Assembly: GCF_900107395.1 (NCBI RefSeq)
Contig: NZ_FNPW01000001.1
Coordinates: 190,074-254,073, forward strand
Reading direction: 5' to 3'
DNA: 64,000 nucleotides
DNA from: Pseudomonas sp. NFIX28
GTDB taxonomy: Bacteria > Pseudomonadota > Gammaproteobacteria > Pseudomonadales > Pseudomonadaceae
In this document: piece by piece, positions 42,025 through 50,478 of the stretch
Position numbering within the stretch: the stretch's first letter is position 1
Layout: every line of letters starts with the position of its first letter
Position numbers and translations under genes: made by a program
Notes under the pieces: model-generated
Told to the model about the DNA's origin: nothing
Database searches by the model: none
What the model saw: only the letters and a program-made list of their open reading frames with translations

Positions 42025-42397
42025 TGCGAAGACTGCCTTCCAAAGCGGAGTTTTTATGAAAGGGGGTACTTTTAATACTTGCTATGCTGTTCGGCAAGTA
42101 TGCGGCATATGCCTGAGTATGCTGAGCTTGTTGTATCGTTTGCCATTAAATTTGAAGCTGATATTAATGTCGTCAGTCAGTGGTGGGTTGGTTATATAGA
42201 TTAAGCGTGCAGGCGGGCACCGGAAATCAGACGATCCCTATTCTGACCGATGCACTTCAATGAGAACTAATGCTGATTGGCCATTAGCACAACCGCCCTA
42301 ATCGTCTGCTGCTGGCACCGGGCTTATAGTGCGAATGACCATCCTTCATCGGGATGGTTCTCACAAGAAAGTGCCGATTCGAAAAAGGAGATTCACC
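42025..42397. other. Intergenic stretch between adhesin array and secreted peptide
   Basis: About 370 bp. The left half is AT-rich and should hold the promoter of the adhesin cluster; the right half precedes the small peptide gene. No gene supported. Confidence 0.55.
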
Positions 42398-42547
42398 ATG
42401 TCATTCAAGAAAATCATCTACGCCTCCGCCGTGGTCCTGGCTCTCACCACCTCCAATGCCCATGCCTTCGCCAGAGACTGCAACGATTCGCTGTGGAAGT
42501 TCAGCGGTATCGAAGCCCTGACCTGCATCTTCTCGGGCCAATGGTAA
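42398..42547 (+). CDS. Small secreted peptide with two cysteines
   Basis: 49 residues with AAAGGAG before the ATG. Signal peptide of about 24 residues ending SNAHA; the mature part is only about 25 residues, FARDCNDSLWKFSGIEALTC and a few more, with two Cys that could form one disulphide. A strong terminator follows 31 bases later, so the gene is a unit of its own. Function unknown. Confidence 0.75.
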   Translation: MSFKKIIYASAVVLALTTSNAHAFARDCNDSLWKFSGIEALTCIFSGQW

Positions 42548-42578
42548 TCCGCTGTTTCCCGGGTTGAAGCTGTTCAAA

Positions 42579-42632
42579 CGACAAGGCTGACCGCGAACCA
42601 CTCCCCCCATTCCGGTCAGCCTTGTCGCTTTT
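42579..42632 (+). terminator. Terminator after the small peptide gene
   Basis: CGACAAGGCTGACCG / CGGTCAGCCTTGTCG, a 15-bp perfect stem, followed by CTTTTG. Confidence 0.9.
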
Positions 42633-42710
42633 GCATTTTTCAGGCGCGCCGCCGAGGGCGGCTGAAAGAAGACGCTTTGCCGGGAGGCAAAACTCGGTGT
42701 TCTGCTAGGC

Positions 42711-43100
42711 TTGCGGCTGCTTTTATGGGCCGGAAACAGCCGAAGCGCAATCGACTGGATCCGTGATGAGCAGGCGGTCCGGCGCCTTGCCCGGCAACCG
42801 CTGCCATCGCTGCAGACGCCTGCGAGCCTGGATGAAGCCAAGTCGCTGATCGAGCGTACATTGCAGAGCTTGTCTTCAGCGGACCGCGCGCAGGTGGATG
42901 AAGGCGCGGAACGCCAGCTATCCATCGAGCTGGCGAATGGCCTGGCCTTCGATATGACCGGTAATGAATACGCGGTGAACTGGGTTATCCCACAGTTCTA
43001 TTTTCACCTCGTCACGGCCTACGACATCCTGCGTCATAACGGCGTGCCGCTCGGTAAAGCCGACTATGTGCAGCACATGTTCGGCTACTTGCGGCAATAG
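42711..43100 (+). pseudogene. Truncated DUF1993-family gene
   Basis: The C-terminal 95 residues (SLDEAKSLIERTLQSLSSA ... FYFHLVTAYDILRHNGVPLG) match the C-terminal half of DUF1993 proteins, which are normally about 170 residues with a longer N-terminal helical part. Here the frame begins at a TTG with no ribosome site and an N-terminus that does not fit the family. So the gene has probably lost its 5' part. Function of the family is unknown. Confidence 0.6.
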
Positions 43101-43169
43101 ATGCCCAGTTGCTTGCTTGTTTCGCGGTCGTTACCCGGCGGGCGGTAAAACACCAGGCCGGGCCCTGCA

Positions 43170-43562
43170 TCAGTGCCCGGTTTTATGGTGCCTGTCAGGC
43201 TGGTTTCTTCTGTTGAAGCGTGTCGCGATGTCTTGATAGGTCTCGTTATCGGTCGCGGCAAGCAGGGTCTGGCCATCCTTCAAGGTGGCCAGAAAGGTCA
43301 CCTCGGTGTTGTGGCCTGCCAGAAGATAGCCCGCGACGGCCCCCACGGGGCCAAGAAACATGGCACCGACCATGCCAAGGCCTATGGCGCTCTTTATGTT
43401 CTTGTTCGAGTCGGTGTTTTCGACGGTTAGATCCTTGAACTCGGAGACGAGAAAGCTTTTCCCCATCAGGGGTTTATGAGGTGTTTTAAGTGTGATGGTG
43501 CCGCGCAGATACTCCGCGTCACCTTGGGGGAAGTCACCGGCCAGCACTATGATCTTTGCCAT
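43170..43562 (-). CDS. Hypothetical protein with a glycine-rich membrane segment
   Basis: 130 residues from the ATG at 43562 (another in-frame ATG at 43586 is possible). Begins AKIIVLAGDFPQGDAEYLRG; a hydrophobic, Gly-rich segment near residues 68-92 (LGMVGAMFLGPVGAVAGYLL) resembles glycine-zipper membrane helices. The end is basic and His-rich. No function known. Confidence 0.65.
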   Translation of the reverse strand: MAKIIVLAGDFPQGDAEYLRGTITLKTPHKPLMGKSFLVSEFKDLTVENTDSNKNIKSAIGLGMVGAMFLGPVGAVAGYLLAGHNTEVTFLATLKDGQTLLAATDNETYQDIATRFNRRNQPDRHHKTGH

Positions 43563-43750
43563 CTGCAAGGGCCCTGCGGCGATCATTTTTAGGGGGCCAT
43601 TGCGCGCCCTAAGCAATAAGTGCGTCAACGACCCCACGACGACTGGCGACACCATTGGTCTATGGCAAAAGCGTGGCATGGCCAGGTGGGTTTGGATGCG
43701 CGCAGAACAGCGATACACTCGCTGCCAAGCCACTAGCTGGCTGCAAGGAC

Positions 43751-43969
43751 ATGACCCAAGGAAGAGCTCCAGTGATAACTGTTCAAAGCGCAGCACCGAA
43801 AATTTCTTATGCGGAACTGGCCAAGCTGGTTGAGCAGAAGAGGGCGGTAGAGCAGGTCAATCTGCTTGAAGCCAAATTGAACCCAGCCTTCGTGGCCGAG
43901 CTCGAGGCCGCCCGACAAAGCGCTGAGGCGCAGCAGGCTGCCCAGCCGGTTTTCCCTATCGAAGCTTGA
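43751..43969 (+). CDS. Small hypothetical protein
   Basis: 72 residues, AAGGAC directly before the ATG (short spacing). Helical, Ala/Glu-rich (YAELAKLVEQKRAVEQVNLL, then LEAARQSAEAQQAAQP). No family recognised. It is divergent from the hypothetical gene at 43170 and precedes the DUF5329-like gene by about 50 bp. Confidence 0.5.
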   Translation: MTQGRAPVITVQSAAPKISYAELAKLVEQKRAVEQVNLLEAKLNPAFVAELEAARQSAEAQQAAQPVFPIEA

Positions 43970-44020
43970 CCGCCGCGGCGTTTGTGGCGGCATTGCTCTG
44001 TTTCAAGACAAGGACGAATC

Positions 44021-44407
44021 ATGCGAATTTTTAGAAATGAATGGGCTCGATGGCTGATGGCCGTCGGTATCGGTTTCGTGGCGGTGGCGGGGAGCGCACA
44101 GGCGCAAACCGCGCCTCAGGCTGCCCAGGAAATACAAGGGTTATTGGACTTTGTCGAACGCAGCGAATGCCGGTTTGTGCGTAATGGCACCGAATATCCG
44201 GCTCCCCAGGCCCGGGAGCACCTGGAGAAAAAGCTGAATTACCTTGAAGGCAAGAACCTGGTGAGCAGCGCAGAGGACTTTATCGACCTGGCCGCCACGA
44301 AAAGCAGCATGAGCGGCAAGGCTTACGAGGTGCGCTGCCCGGCAGGATCGCAACCGGCAAGCGCCTGGTTGAAGACGGAGCTACAGCGGCAACGCCAGTT
44401 TCATTGA
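44021..44407 (+). CDS. DUF5329-like exported protein
   Basis: 128 residues, AAGGACGAATC before the ATG. Signal peptide ending SAQA, then IQGLLDFVERSECRFVRNG, YPAPQAREHLEKKL and a Cys in RCPAG, which fit the DUF5329 family of small periplasmic proteins. Two Cys could pair. A terminator follows. Function unknown. Confidence 0.78.
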   Translation: MRIFRNEWARWLMAVGIGFVAVAGSAQAQTAPQAAQEIQGLLDFVERSECRFVRNGTEYPAPQAREHLEKKLNYLEGKNLVSSAEDFIDLAATKSSMSGKAYEVRCPAGSQPASAWLKTELQRQRQFH

Positions 44408-44428
44408 GCCATTTTCAGTAGAAACCAG

Positions 44429-44455
44429 CCCAGCTTGCCTGCTGGGCTTTTTTGT
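44429..44455 (+). terminator. Terminator after the DUF5329-like gene
   Basis: AGCCCAGC / GCTGGGCT around TTGCCT, followed by TTTTTT. Confidence 0.88.
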
Positions 44456-44569
44456 TTCCAAGCCATGGCAATACTGGGTCCAGAGGCTCATCGGCTGTGG
44501 TTCGATAAGCGACCGGCTGACCCAGGGGGCAGCCGGTCGCGGCAGGGGTTGAAGTTCGATGCGAATCAA

Positions 44570-44899
44570 TCAGGAGACCTCGGGGATCTCATCGATAAAT
44601 GCGATTCGCTCACCATTCTGGAAGATTTCAATGGCGCTATAGAGCTCGGAGTTTGGCGGCATCACCCGGCGGAACCGGACTTGCGTGCAGGTGACTTTCT
44701 GGATCCAGTTCCCTGGCTTTTGGAACAAGTGCAGATCGAGCAAGAGTATTGCCGGGTTGATACCTTGCGGGACGCGTAACGTCAGAAAGGCCTCGATGCC
44801 AGGGTTGCCAACTTCAACGTCGCCAACTACATGAAGTTCGTCCGGTTTGGGGGGCATGGTGTCCAGCCAGGCATGCCAGTTTGTGCAGTTCGTGATCAT
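44570..44899 (-). CDS. Hypothetical protein
   Basis: 109 residues from the ATG at 44899, with AAGGAACGGAAAA before it; longer readings upstream lack such a site. Beta-rich and soluble (LHVVGDVEVGNPGIEAFLTL, then IEIFQNGERIAFIDEIPEV). No signal peptide. I do not recognise the family. Confidence 0.65.
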   Translation of the reverse strand: MITNCTNWHAWLDTMPPKPDELHVVGDVEVGNPGIEAFLTLRVPQGINPAILLLDLHLFQKPGNWIQKVTCTQVRFRRVMPPNSELYSAIEIFQNGERIAFIDEIPEVS

Positions 44900-45110
44900 T
44901 TTTCCGTTCCTTGAGAAATGAAACTCGAAGCTTGAGGTACTGCGGTTTCGCATGGCGCTTCGTGTGCCACGGAATCGAATGCCTGGCCTCGATCCTTCAT
45001 GTCCTGCACGGACCCGCACGGCCAGCAATCTCATGTTTAGGTGTAGATGAGGAACGGTGGATGGCGCTCAGGCCTGGACGAATGGCACTGCAGACCGCTT
45101 TGCCGCGCGA

Positions 45111-45281
45111 TCAGCGCGAATACTGTTTCGTCTTGTTTGCCGCATCCTCGATGGACACTCCGCGTTTACGCCGTTGCAGCCAACTGCAGAACGCGTGCAC
45201 CGGGTGAATGACCATCGCCAATGCGCACAACAGCAGAACAATGAACAAGGACATCAGACCGAGACCTTCATGGGAAAACAT
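45111..45281 (-). CDS. Small membrane protein (56 residues)
   Basis: The minus strand encodes 56 residues from an ATG at 45281, preceded by GGAGTAACCCACG. A single hydrophobic segment (LMSLFIVLLLCALAMVI) near residues 9-25 is followed by a basic patch (LQRRKRG) and a polar tail, the form of small inner-membrane proteins with a cytoplasmic C-terminus. No family recognised. Confidence 0.6.
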   Translation of the reverse strand: MFSHEGLGLMSLFIVLLLCALAMVIHPVHAFCSWLQRRKRGVSIEDAANKTKQYSR

Positions 45282-45413
45282 CGTGGGTTACTCCTGTAGT
45301 TCACTTTGTCGGTCCCTGAAGGGTAGGCATTCCAATGCGTCGCTTGGTGAAAGTTACTTAAAGATAGTTTCATCTGCGCCGCGATCATGCCGGCAAGCAT
45401 TGGCGCTAAAACT

Positions 45414-45443
45414 AAAAAGCCCGGCGCTGGGCCGGGCTCTTTT
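45414..45443. terminator. Bidirectional terminator
   Basis: AAAAGCCCGGC / GCCGGGCTCTTTT with A and T runs on both sides. It lies beyond the stop of the minus-strand Gly-rich gene (45509) and so serves that transcript. Confidence 0.8.
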
Positions 45444-45508
45444 AAAACGGTTAGTGCTGCCAGCGAATGATTGTGCAATCGGTTCAGCGGGCAAGCACCA
45501 GGCTGGGA

Positions 45509-45964
45509 CTATCGATCGTTCTTGCTGCTAGAGACGCCAGCTTTGCCCAGGCCTCCCGAGTTGTGGTCCCCAGGGGTAGTGCCCGAGATTGCACTGGCTT
45601 TTGACAACCCGCGGGTGTCTTTGGACTGGGCGACACCGGAGGTGGTCGAACCATGGCCCTTGCTGTCGTTACGAGTGCTGCCGTAGTGGTTGCCACTTTC
45701 TCCGAGATTGCGAACCGACTTGCCCGCGTTGTCGCTTTTCAAGCCGCCGTTATGGCCCTTGCTGCTACCCCCTCCAGAATGGCCACCCGCCTGGCCGCCG
45801 TGGCCGCCACTATTGCCACCGCCATGACCACCACCACCGCCATTACCGCCACCGTGGCCACCACCGTCTTTCGCATAAGCGGAAGTCAGGGGGAGTAAGG
45901 GAGCTGCTGCCAGCATCAGTACGCATGTCACGGCAGTCACGAGATTTTTTTTCTTTAAAAGCAT
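45509..45964 (-). CDS. Exported glycine/serine/histidine-rich protein
   Basis: 151 residues from the ATG at 45964, with GGAAG seven bases upstream; an ATG 12 bases earlier is also possible. Signal peptide ending AYA, then a low-complexity Gly/His stretch (GGGHGGGNGGGGGHGGGNSG) and a Ser/Gly/Lys-rich remainder without Cys. Probably disordered and extracytoplasmic, possibly metal-binding through the His residues (inference). It is divergent from the CigR-like gene. Confidence 0.75.
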   Translation of the reverse strand: MLLKKKNLVTAVTCVLMLAAAPLLPLTSAYAKDGGGHGGGNGGGGGHGGGNSGGHGGQAGGHSGGGSSKGHNGGLKSDNAGKSVRNLGESGNHYGSTRNDSKGHGSTTSGVAQSKDTRGLSKASAISGTTPGDHNSGGLGKAGVSSSKNDR

Positions 45965-46079
45965 GATTGCTTCCATAGATAAGGAGAGGATTGCGTGAAC
46001 TAAGACGCCATCGGCTGTCTATAGTTCGGGTGTCATGACGAATGGCATTACGGCTGGATCCATGCAGAGGACTGCACAG

Positions 46080-46631
46080 ATGACGACTCGTTCGGTTGTA
46101 GCTGTTTTAACAAGCGTCGCGTTTTTGTTCGGCTCGACTGCCTTGTATGCGGACCCGGGGAATGGCAAGGGAAATCCCCAGACCACTCAAGGTAATCAGG
46201 GCGGGCAAGGCAATCAGGGCAACAAAGGAAATCAGGGTAATCAGGGTAATAAAGGGAATCAGGCCAACAAAGGAAACCAGGGTGGGCAGGGCAACCAGGG
46301 CGGCCAGGGCAATAAAGGCAATCAATCCCAGAACTACACCCAGGGCGGACGGTATAACGGCCCGCAAGTCGATGTTGGCGGTATTCGAGTCATCATTGGT
46401 GACAGTCGCGACTACTGGTCACCTGGCCCGGCGCTGCCACCCGGCATTCAGAAGAACCTGGCCCGAGGCAAACCCCTGCCGCCAGGGATTGCGAAAAAAC
46501 TCGATGGCCGGATGCTCGGCAGGCTGCCGCACTATGACGGTTATGAGTGGCAACAGGCCGGTACCGACCTGATCCTGGTCGCCATCGCGACGGGGATTAT
46601 TTACGAAGTCCTGCACAACGCCCTGGACTGA
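46080..46631 (+). CDS. CigR-family (RcnB-like) exported protein
   Basis: 183 residues from the ATG at 46080 (other in-frame ATGs lie at 46035 and 46062). Signal peptide ending LYA, a 48-residue low-complexity region of NQG, NKG and GGQ repeats, then the conserved C-terminal part LPPGIQKNLARGKPLPPGIA, KKLDGRML and VAIATGIIYEVL. The last pattern is that of CigR, named for an antivirulence protein of Salmonella, whose role in Pseudomonas is unknown. The hydrophobic end may anchor it to a membrane. Followed by a terminator. Confidence 0.82.
   Translation: MTTRSVVAVLTSVAFLFGSTALYADPGNGKGNPQTTQGNQGGQGNQGNKGNQGNQGNKGNQANKGNQGGQGNQGGQGNKGNQSQNYTQGGRYNGPQVDVGGIRVIIGDSRDYWSPGPALPPGIQKNLARGKPLPPGIAKKLDGRMLGRLPHYDGYEWQQAGTDLILVAIATGIIYEVLHNALD
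46189..46330 (+). repeat. Coding repeat for Asn-Gln-Gly / Asn-Lys-Gly
   Basis: Short units such as GGCAATCAGGGC and AACAAAGGAAATCAGGG recur imperfectly within the CigR-like gene. Such a repeat may change length by slippage in steps of three. Confidence 0.8.
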
Positions 46632-46655
46632 TTCAGCCCGGACCGAGTCGCAAGC

Positions 46656-46683
46656 AAAGCCCGGCGCAAGACCGGGCTTTGCC
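46656..46683 (+). terminator. Terminator after the CigR-like gene
   Basis: AAAGCCCGG / CCGGGCTTT around CGCAAGA. Confidence 0.8.
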
Positions 46684-46919
46684 TGATCCACCTTTGCCTT
46701 GTGTACATCGCATGTCGAGCTGACGGTATCCGCCATCAAAGGCGCACGGCGCCTGCTTCGCCGAACCCAGCGCATGTTTGTTTTCAAACCACTCCAGCTT
46801 TTCCGAAGAAGGCTTTTTTACTGGCGTCAACAAGGTGACGATTCTGCCATTGCCTGAAAAAACATGTGGTTATTTAAGGGCTTAGGAAATAATTAGGGTA
46901 AAAATAACCTCAAAATATG
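46684..46919. other. Intergenic stretch, possible gene remnant
   Basis: On the minus strand a 45-residue reading (SEKLEWFENKHALGSAKQAP and on) looks protein-like but has no start signal or known family. The right 80 bp are very AT-rich and lead into a promoter. Nothing firmer is supported. Confidence 0.35.
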
Positions 46920-46948
46920 TTGTTACAAGTTCCCATGGACGTTAAGAT
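46920..46948 (+). promoter_or_regulatory. Sigma-70-type promoter of a candidate small RNA
   Basis: TTGTTA, 17-base spacer, TAAGAT. An AT-rich stretch lies directly upstream (UP-like). The transcript would end at a strong terminator some 70 bases downstream. Confidence 0.5.
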
Positions 46949-46954
46949 AGCCCC

Positions 46955-47021
46955 GCGTTCACCTACCACGGTTTATGCATTTTTAGCCCCAAGTGTCCAT
47001 CAGCTACTTGGGCTTTTTTTT
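46955..47021 (+). ncRNA. Candidate small RNA of about 70 nt
   Basis: A promoter-like pair at 46920-46948 is followed, without any open frame, by a terminator: AGCCCCAAGT / ACTTGGGCT (one bulged C) with eight T, ending at 47021. The two signals and the lack of a gene between them suggest a short noncoding transcript. I do not recognise a known family. Confidence 0.4.
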
Positions 47022-47229
47022 GCCTGGAATTTGTCCTGGGCCACCTTTTTCGTCGCCTGACGTCACTTTTTTCCTTTCGCTTGGGCCGCTCTGCAAGGCA
47101 AAAAAAAGCCCGCGGGGAGCGGGCCAACAGTTGAATGAGCAGGGTGGAATTTACCCTTCCTGCACTCGCCTTGCAGTGAAAGAAGTTTCATCTGGCCGGG
47201 CCCGCCGTAAGCGCTTTCATCTGGCTAAC

Positions 47230-47586
47230 TCAATAGCCGCCCATCCCGTCCGTGTCGCTGCCTGGAGCCCTGGCTTTTTGCTGGGCGTGGCTCCATTCGG
47301 CGCATGTGAGGAAACTGCTGTGATCGACTTTGCCATTGCTATCGAAGCTGACATTGAACGGCTTTTTATAGCCGCCCTGGACCAGCACATAGTCGAAGCA
47401 GGTGCCGGGTACCACGGTGCGCGGGCTGACCGATAAAGGTTCGCCGCCGATCTGCCGGACTTGCTCCTGGGTCATGCCGGTCTCGACCTTCGCCACCAGC
47501 GGCTGATCGCGATAGACGAGGGTGTCGCTTGTGCAGCCGGCGACGGCAGACAGCAGGGTGATCATGACGATAAAGGTTTTGTTCAT
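47230..47586 (-). CDS. osmE: OsmE-like lipoprotein (SmpA/OmlA domain)
   Basis: 118 residues from the ATG at 47586, preceded by GGGAGCCCTGTC. Lipobox VAGC, then YRDQPLVAKVETGMTQEQVR, QIGGEPL, PGTCFDYVLVQ and a C-terminal Cys in FLTCAEW, all matching OsmE, the osmotically inducible lipoprotein with a BamE-like SmpA/OmlA fold. Outer-membrane location expected. It is not followed by a clear terminator within 30 bp. Confidence 0.88.
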   Translation of the reverse strand: MNKTFIVMITLLSAVAGCTSDTLVYRDQPLVAKVETGMTQEQVRQIGGEPLSVSPRTVVPGTCFDYVLVQGGYKKPFNVSFDSNGKVDHSSFLTCAEWSHAQQKARAPGSDTDGMGGY

Positions 47587-47988
47587 GACAGGGCTCCCGA
47601 AGGTACGTGTCGTTAAGAGACGCCTGGGTCCATCAATTGAAGTAAAGCCGAGTAACGAGCGTCGCGAACGGGATTCGCAAAGGGGGAGACGAGGGGAGAG
47701 GCCGATAGACAAAAAGCCCGCACGGGCGGGCTTTTTGCAGAGGGGGAGCTGATCCTTCAGCTGCGGCCAGTGTGCGCTTGCGCCGTAGCCCGAGCAATGA
47801 CATGGCGACGAAACGCAGGCCTGGCGGCGGGTTGATAACAGGGCTCTCGACTCGGGGGGCGCCGGCCTGCAAAAACACCATAAGCACGGCGATAAGCGCG
47901 GGTGGGGATACCATTCGTCAGCTGTTTTGCACCCCGCGTGCGGATTGTTCTTTTATGGAGAGGTGCCTATCGATGTCAGGAGGTTTCC
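47587..47988. other. Intergenic stretch before the DUF6021-type gene
   Basis: About 400 bp with one strong hairpin (47711-47736). A minus-strand reading from 47914 is hydrophobic at its start but has no ribosome site, so I do not call it. Confidence 0.45.
47711..47736. terminator. Terminator-like hairpin, A/T runs on both sides
   Basis: AAAAAGCCCGC - ACG - GGCGGGCTTTTT. No gene clearly ends here on either strand, so the transcript it serves is unknown. Confidence 0.6.
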
Positions 47989-48192
47989 ATGAATACGAAC
48001 AGGCCCACAGGCCCGCGTTCATCCGAGCATGCCTCCGGCAAGGACGAACTGGGCTTCGACCCTGACTCCCCGGATCTGGCCGATCCGCAAGTGGACCCTA
48101 TCGGCCCGGCGAAAGCGCCCAGGGACCCTAAGCCGCCCAAAGAACCCAAATCCAGGGCCTATGATCCCCTGGCCGATCTGAAACCCAAGTAG
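47989..48192 (+). CDS. DUF6021-like small proline-rich protein
   Basis: 67 residues with CAGGAGGTTTCC before the ATG. The motif LGFDPDSPDLADPQVDPIGP in the middle and the end YDPLADLKPK match a small conserved Pseudomonas family (DUF6021 type). Hydrophilic, probably disordered. Function unknown. Confidence 0.78.
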   Translation: MNTNRPTGPRSSEHASGKDELGFDPDSPDLADPQVDPIGPAKAPRDPKPPKEPKSRAYDPLADLKPK

Positions 48193-48304
48193 ACCCTGCG
48201 TTGCAATGCCGGGCCGTGGCGATGGATGGAAGCCCCGCCCGCATTGGCCGGGTGTAAGGTGGTTGCGACAATCTCGGACGATTTCTACGGAAAGGGAGGT
48301 GATT

Positions 48305-48502
48305 ATGAGCGTGCCAATGCTGAACAAAATGCACATGAACGGCTATGACGTGGTCAGCGTCAACAATGGCCCCTGGCGGGTCTGCACCAAGGGCGACCGC
48401 CTCGGCTCCTTTGGCACCCGGGAAGAGGCCCTGGCCTATGCCGCCGCCTTGCCAGCCTACAAGGTGAAAACCAAGGCCAAGCGAGCGGCCAATACCCGCT
48501 AA
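48305..48502 (+). CDS. Small DUF2188-like protein
   Basis: 65 residues, AAGGGAGGTGATT before the ATG. Pattern DVVSVNNGPWRVCTKGDRLG followed by FGTREEALAYA recalls DUF2188-type small proteins (strand-strand-helix with W.V...G). A Lys-rich end (KVKTKAKRAANTR) could bind nucleic acid. Function unknown. Confidence 0.7.
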   Translation: MSVPMLNKMHMNGYDVVSVNNGPWRVCTKGDRLGSFGTREEALAYAAALPAYKVKTKAKRAANTR

Positions 48503-48628
48503 CCCCATCGATGATCTTGCCCGACAGCTGGCTCTGCCCCTGTCGGGTTTTCTTTTGCCCGCAGGCCGACGATTCAACCTGGGTGTAACGCCCGATGGCG
48601 CAGCCGTTGCCGGATTACCCGTTTTACC

Positions 48629-49420
48629 TGACCCACCGCATGTCCCGGGTTTGCGGCTGCTTCGCAACCGATCGCAGGCTGCGCCAGCGGCTACAGGGAT
48701 TGGGTATCGGCCTTTCTTTATTGGAATGCCAAAACTGCAACTTGAAGCAGCGGTTGCTTTGCCGCGCTTAGCGCAACAGATGCCGGCTGCAATCGTTGTC
48801 GATGTAGCCGCTGGCGCAGCCTGCGCTCGGCGGCGCAGCCGTCGTAAAACCGGATTGCACGTTCCGCCTGACCCACCGCGTGGCCTGGGTTTGCGGTTGC
48901 TTCGCAGCCGATCGCAGGCTGCGCCAGCGGCTACAGGGATTGGGTCGACCTTTCTTTATTGGAAAACACCAACGCCGCAACTCGAAGCTGCGACTGCTTT
49001 GCCGCGCTTAGCGCAACAGATGCCGGCTGCAATCGTTGTCGATGTAGCCGCTGGCGCAGCCTGCGATCGGCGGCGCAGCCGTCGTAAAACCTGATTGCAC
49101 GTTCTGCCTGACCCACCGCATGTCCCGGGTTTGCGGTTGCTTCGCAACCGATCGCAGGCTGCGCCAGCGGCTACAGGGATTGGGTATCGGCCTTTCTTTA
49201 TTGGAAATGCCAAAACCGCAACTTGAAGCAGCGGTTGCTTTGCCGCGCTCAGCGCAACAGATGCCGGCTGCAATCGTTGTCGATGTAGCCGCTGGCGCAG
49301 CCTGCGCTCGGCGGCGCAGCCGTCGTAAAACCTGATTGCACGTTCCGCCTGACCCACCGCATGGCCTGGTTTGCGGTTGCTTCGCAACCGATCGCAGGCT
49401 GCGCCAGCGGCTACAGGGGT
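48629..49420. repeat. 240-bp tandem array of inverted REP elements
   Basis: Units beginning TGACCCACCGC lie at 48629, 48869, 49109 and 49350; the last is partial. Each full unit carries a REP in one orientation (GCAGGCTGCGCCAGCGGCTA) and, about 130 bp on, its inverse (TAGCCGCTGGCGCAGCCTGC), so seven REP copies are present. Units differ at few positions. Long open frames cross the array on both strands only because the repeat length is a multiple of three. No gene is supported. Confidence 0.92.
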
Positions 49421-49557
49421 GACATTCATGTGATGCCCGGTTGAAAAGGGGCCTTGTCTCGCACGGCATGCTTCGCCAAGGGTCTGTTACCATCGCGTTT
49501 TTTTGCGACCCGCCCGGTATCGGGGCGAGGATGTCGCGCCGGTCGAAGGAGAATGCC

Positions 49558-49878
49558 GTGATTGTCACTACCACCCACGCGATTGCAGGACGAGAGATCG
49601 CCGAATACCTGGATATCGTAAGCGCCGAGTCCGTGCAGGGGATCAACGTTGTACGCGACGTCTTCGCCGGGATGCGCGACTTTTTCGGCGGCCGTTCCCA
49701 AACCCTGGAGCGGGCGCTGAAAGAAGCCCGGGTGCAGGCGACCGATGAGATCAAGGAGCGTGCCCGCGACCTGCGCGCGGATGCGGTGCTCGGCCTGGAC
49801 TACGAGATCAGCATGCCGAGCGGCCGTGGCGGCATGGTGGTGGTGTTTGTCACCGGCACCGCCGTCAGGCTCAAGTAA
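49558..49878 (+). CDS. YbjQ / UPF0145-family protein
   Basis: 106 residues from a GTG with GAAGGAGAATGCC before it. Family pattern VTTTHAIAGREIAEYLDIVS, GINVVRDVFAG and ADAVLGLDYEIS is complete. YbjQ-type proteins form pentamers and are described as possible heavy-metal binding; no enzyme activity is known. A terminator follows. Confidence 0.92.
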   Translation: MIVTTTHAIAGREIAEYLDIVSAESVQGINVVRDVFAGMRDFFGGRSQTLERALKEARVQATDEIKERARDLRADAVLGLDYEISMPSGRGGMVVVFVTGTAVRLK

Positions 49879-49902
49879 CCGACGCCCATCCCGCGTCATC
49901 CG

Positions 49903-49928
49903 GCCCCGCCTGTGTGCGGGGCTTTTTT
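49903..49928 (+). terminator. Terminator after the YbjQ-family gene
   Basis: GCCCCGC / GCGGGGC around CTGTGT, followed by TTTTTT. Confidence 0.92.
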
Positions 49929-50123
49929 ATGCCCAATAGGGTCCGCCAAGACGGCTCCCGCCCCTTGGCAGTCGCCCATAAAAAAGACCCACCGGGGGAA
50001 GCGGTGGGCCAGTCGGGAGTCTTCAATAAGCCTGAGCCACTCTAGCGAAGGCGCCGAAGGTTCACAGTGAAGGAAATTTCATCATTGTCGGCGAGTGGCT
50101 GCGCCACCCGGTGGCCCGTGGCT

Positions 50124-50333
50124 TCAGGCTCGGCGGCTGGCGGCATTGAGCCGACGGCATTCGCGCACGGCGTCCTCTTCCAGGTCATAGCCATCGCCGA
50201 TGAAACCGTCGGTGCGGGTGTCGGCGATGCGGTACCAATGGGCGGCGATCGGCGCGCCATGGGCGGCTTCCCCGGCGCGGCGCCCCTGAATGATGATCTT
50301 GTTGCAGCGCTTTACGACAAAAATGTCTTCCAT
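50124..50333 (-). CDS. Small conserved-looking hypothetical protein
   Basis: 69 residues, GGGAAGCGCC before the ATG. Begins EDIFVVKRCNKIIIQGRRAG, with HWYRIADTRTDGFIGDGYDL in the middle. Soluble. No family recognised. Lies alone, downstream of topoisomerase IB on the same strand. Confidence 0.65.
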   Translation of the reverse strand: MEDIFVVKRCNKIIIQGRRAGEAAHGAPIAAHWYRIADTRTDGFIGDGYDLEEDAVRECRRLNAASRRA

Positions 50334-50478
50334 GGCGCTTCCCTGGTTGATAACTGCTCAGAGCAACTATAGAAGCAACTCCGAAACTCGTGCAAAAGCC
50401 TGGCGTTCCTCACCCAGCCTCCAGCCCGCGGCCGTCCATGGCAGCCGGTGGCTGGGTGCCATGGCGGTCGCGAAAAAC

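Noticed and set aside
47633..47914. Minus-strand frame of 93 codons with a hydrophobic start
   Set aside because: No ribosome site, runs through a strong hairpin, and the second half is of low-quality composition.
48629..49420. CRISPR array
   Set aside because: Repeat units are 240 bp with internal inverted pairs and no short direct repeats with unique spacers.
48555..49754. Long open frames on both strands through the REP array
   Set aside because: They consist of the 240-bp repeat read in frame; composition is that of REP DNA, and no ribosome site is present.
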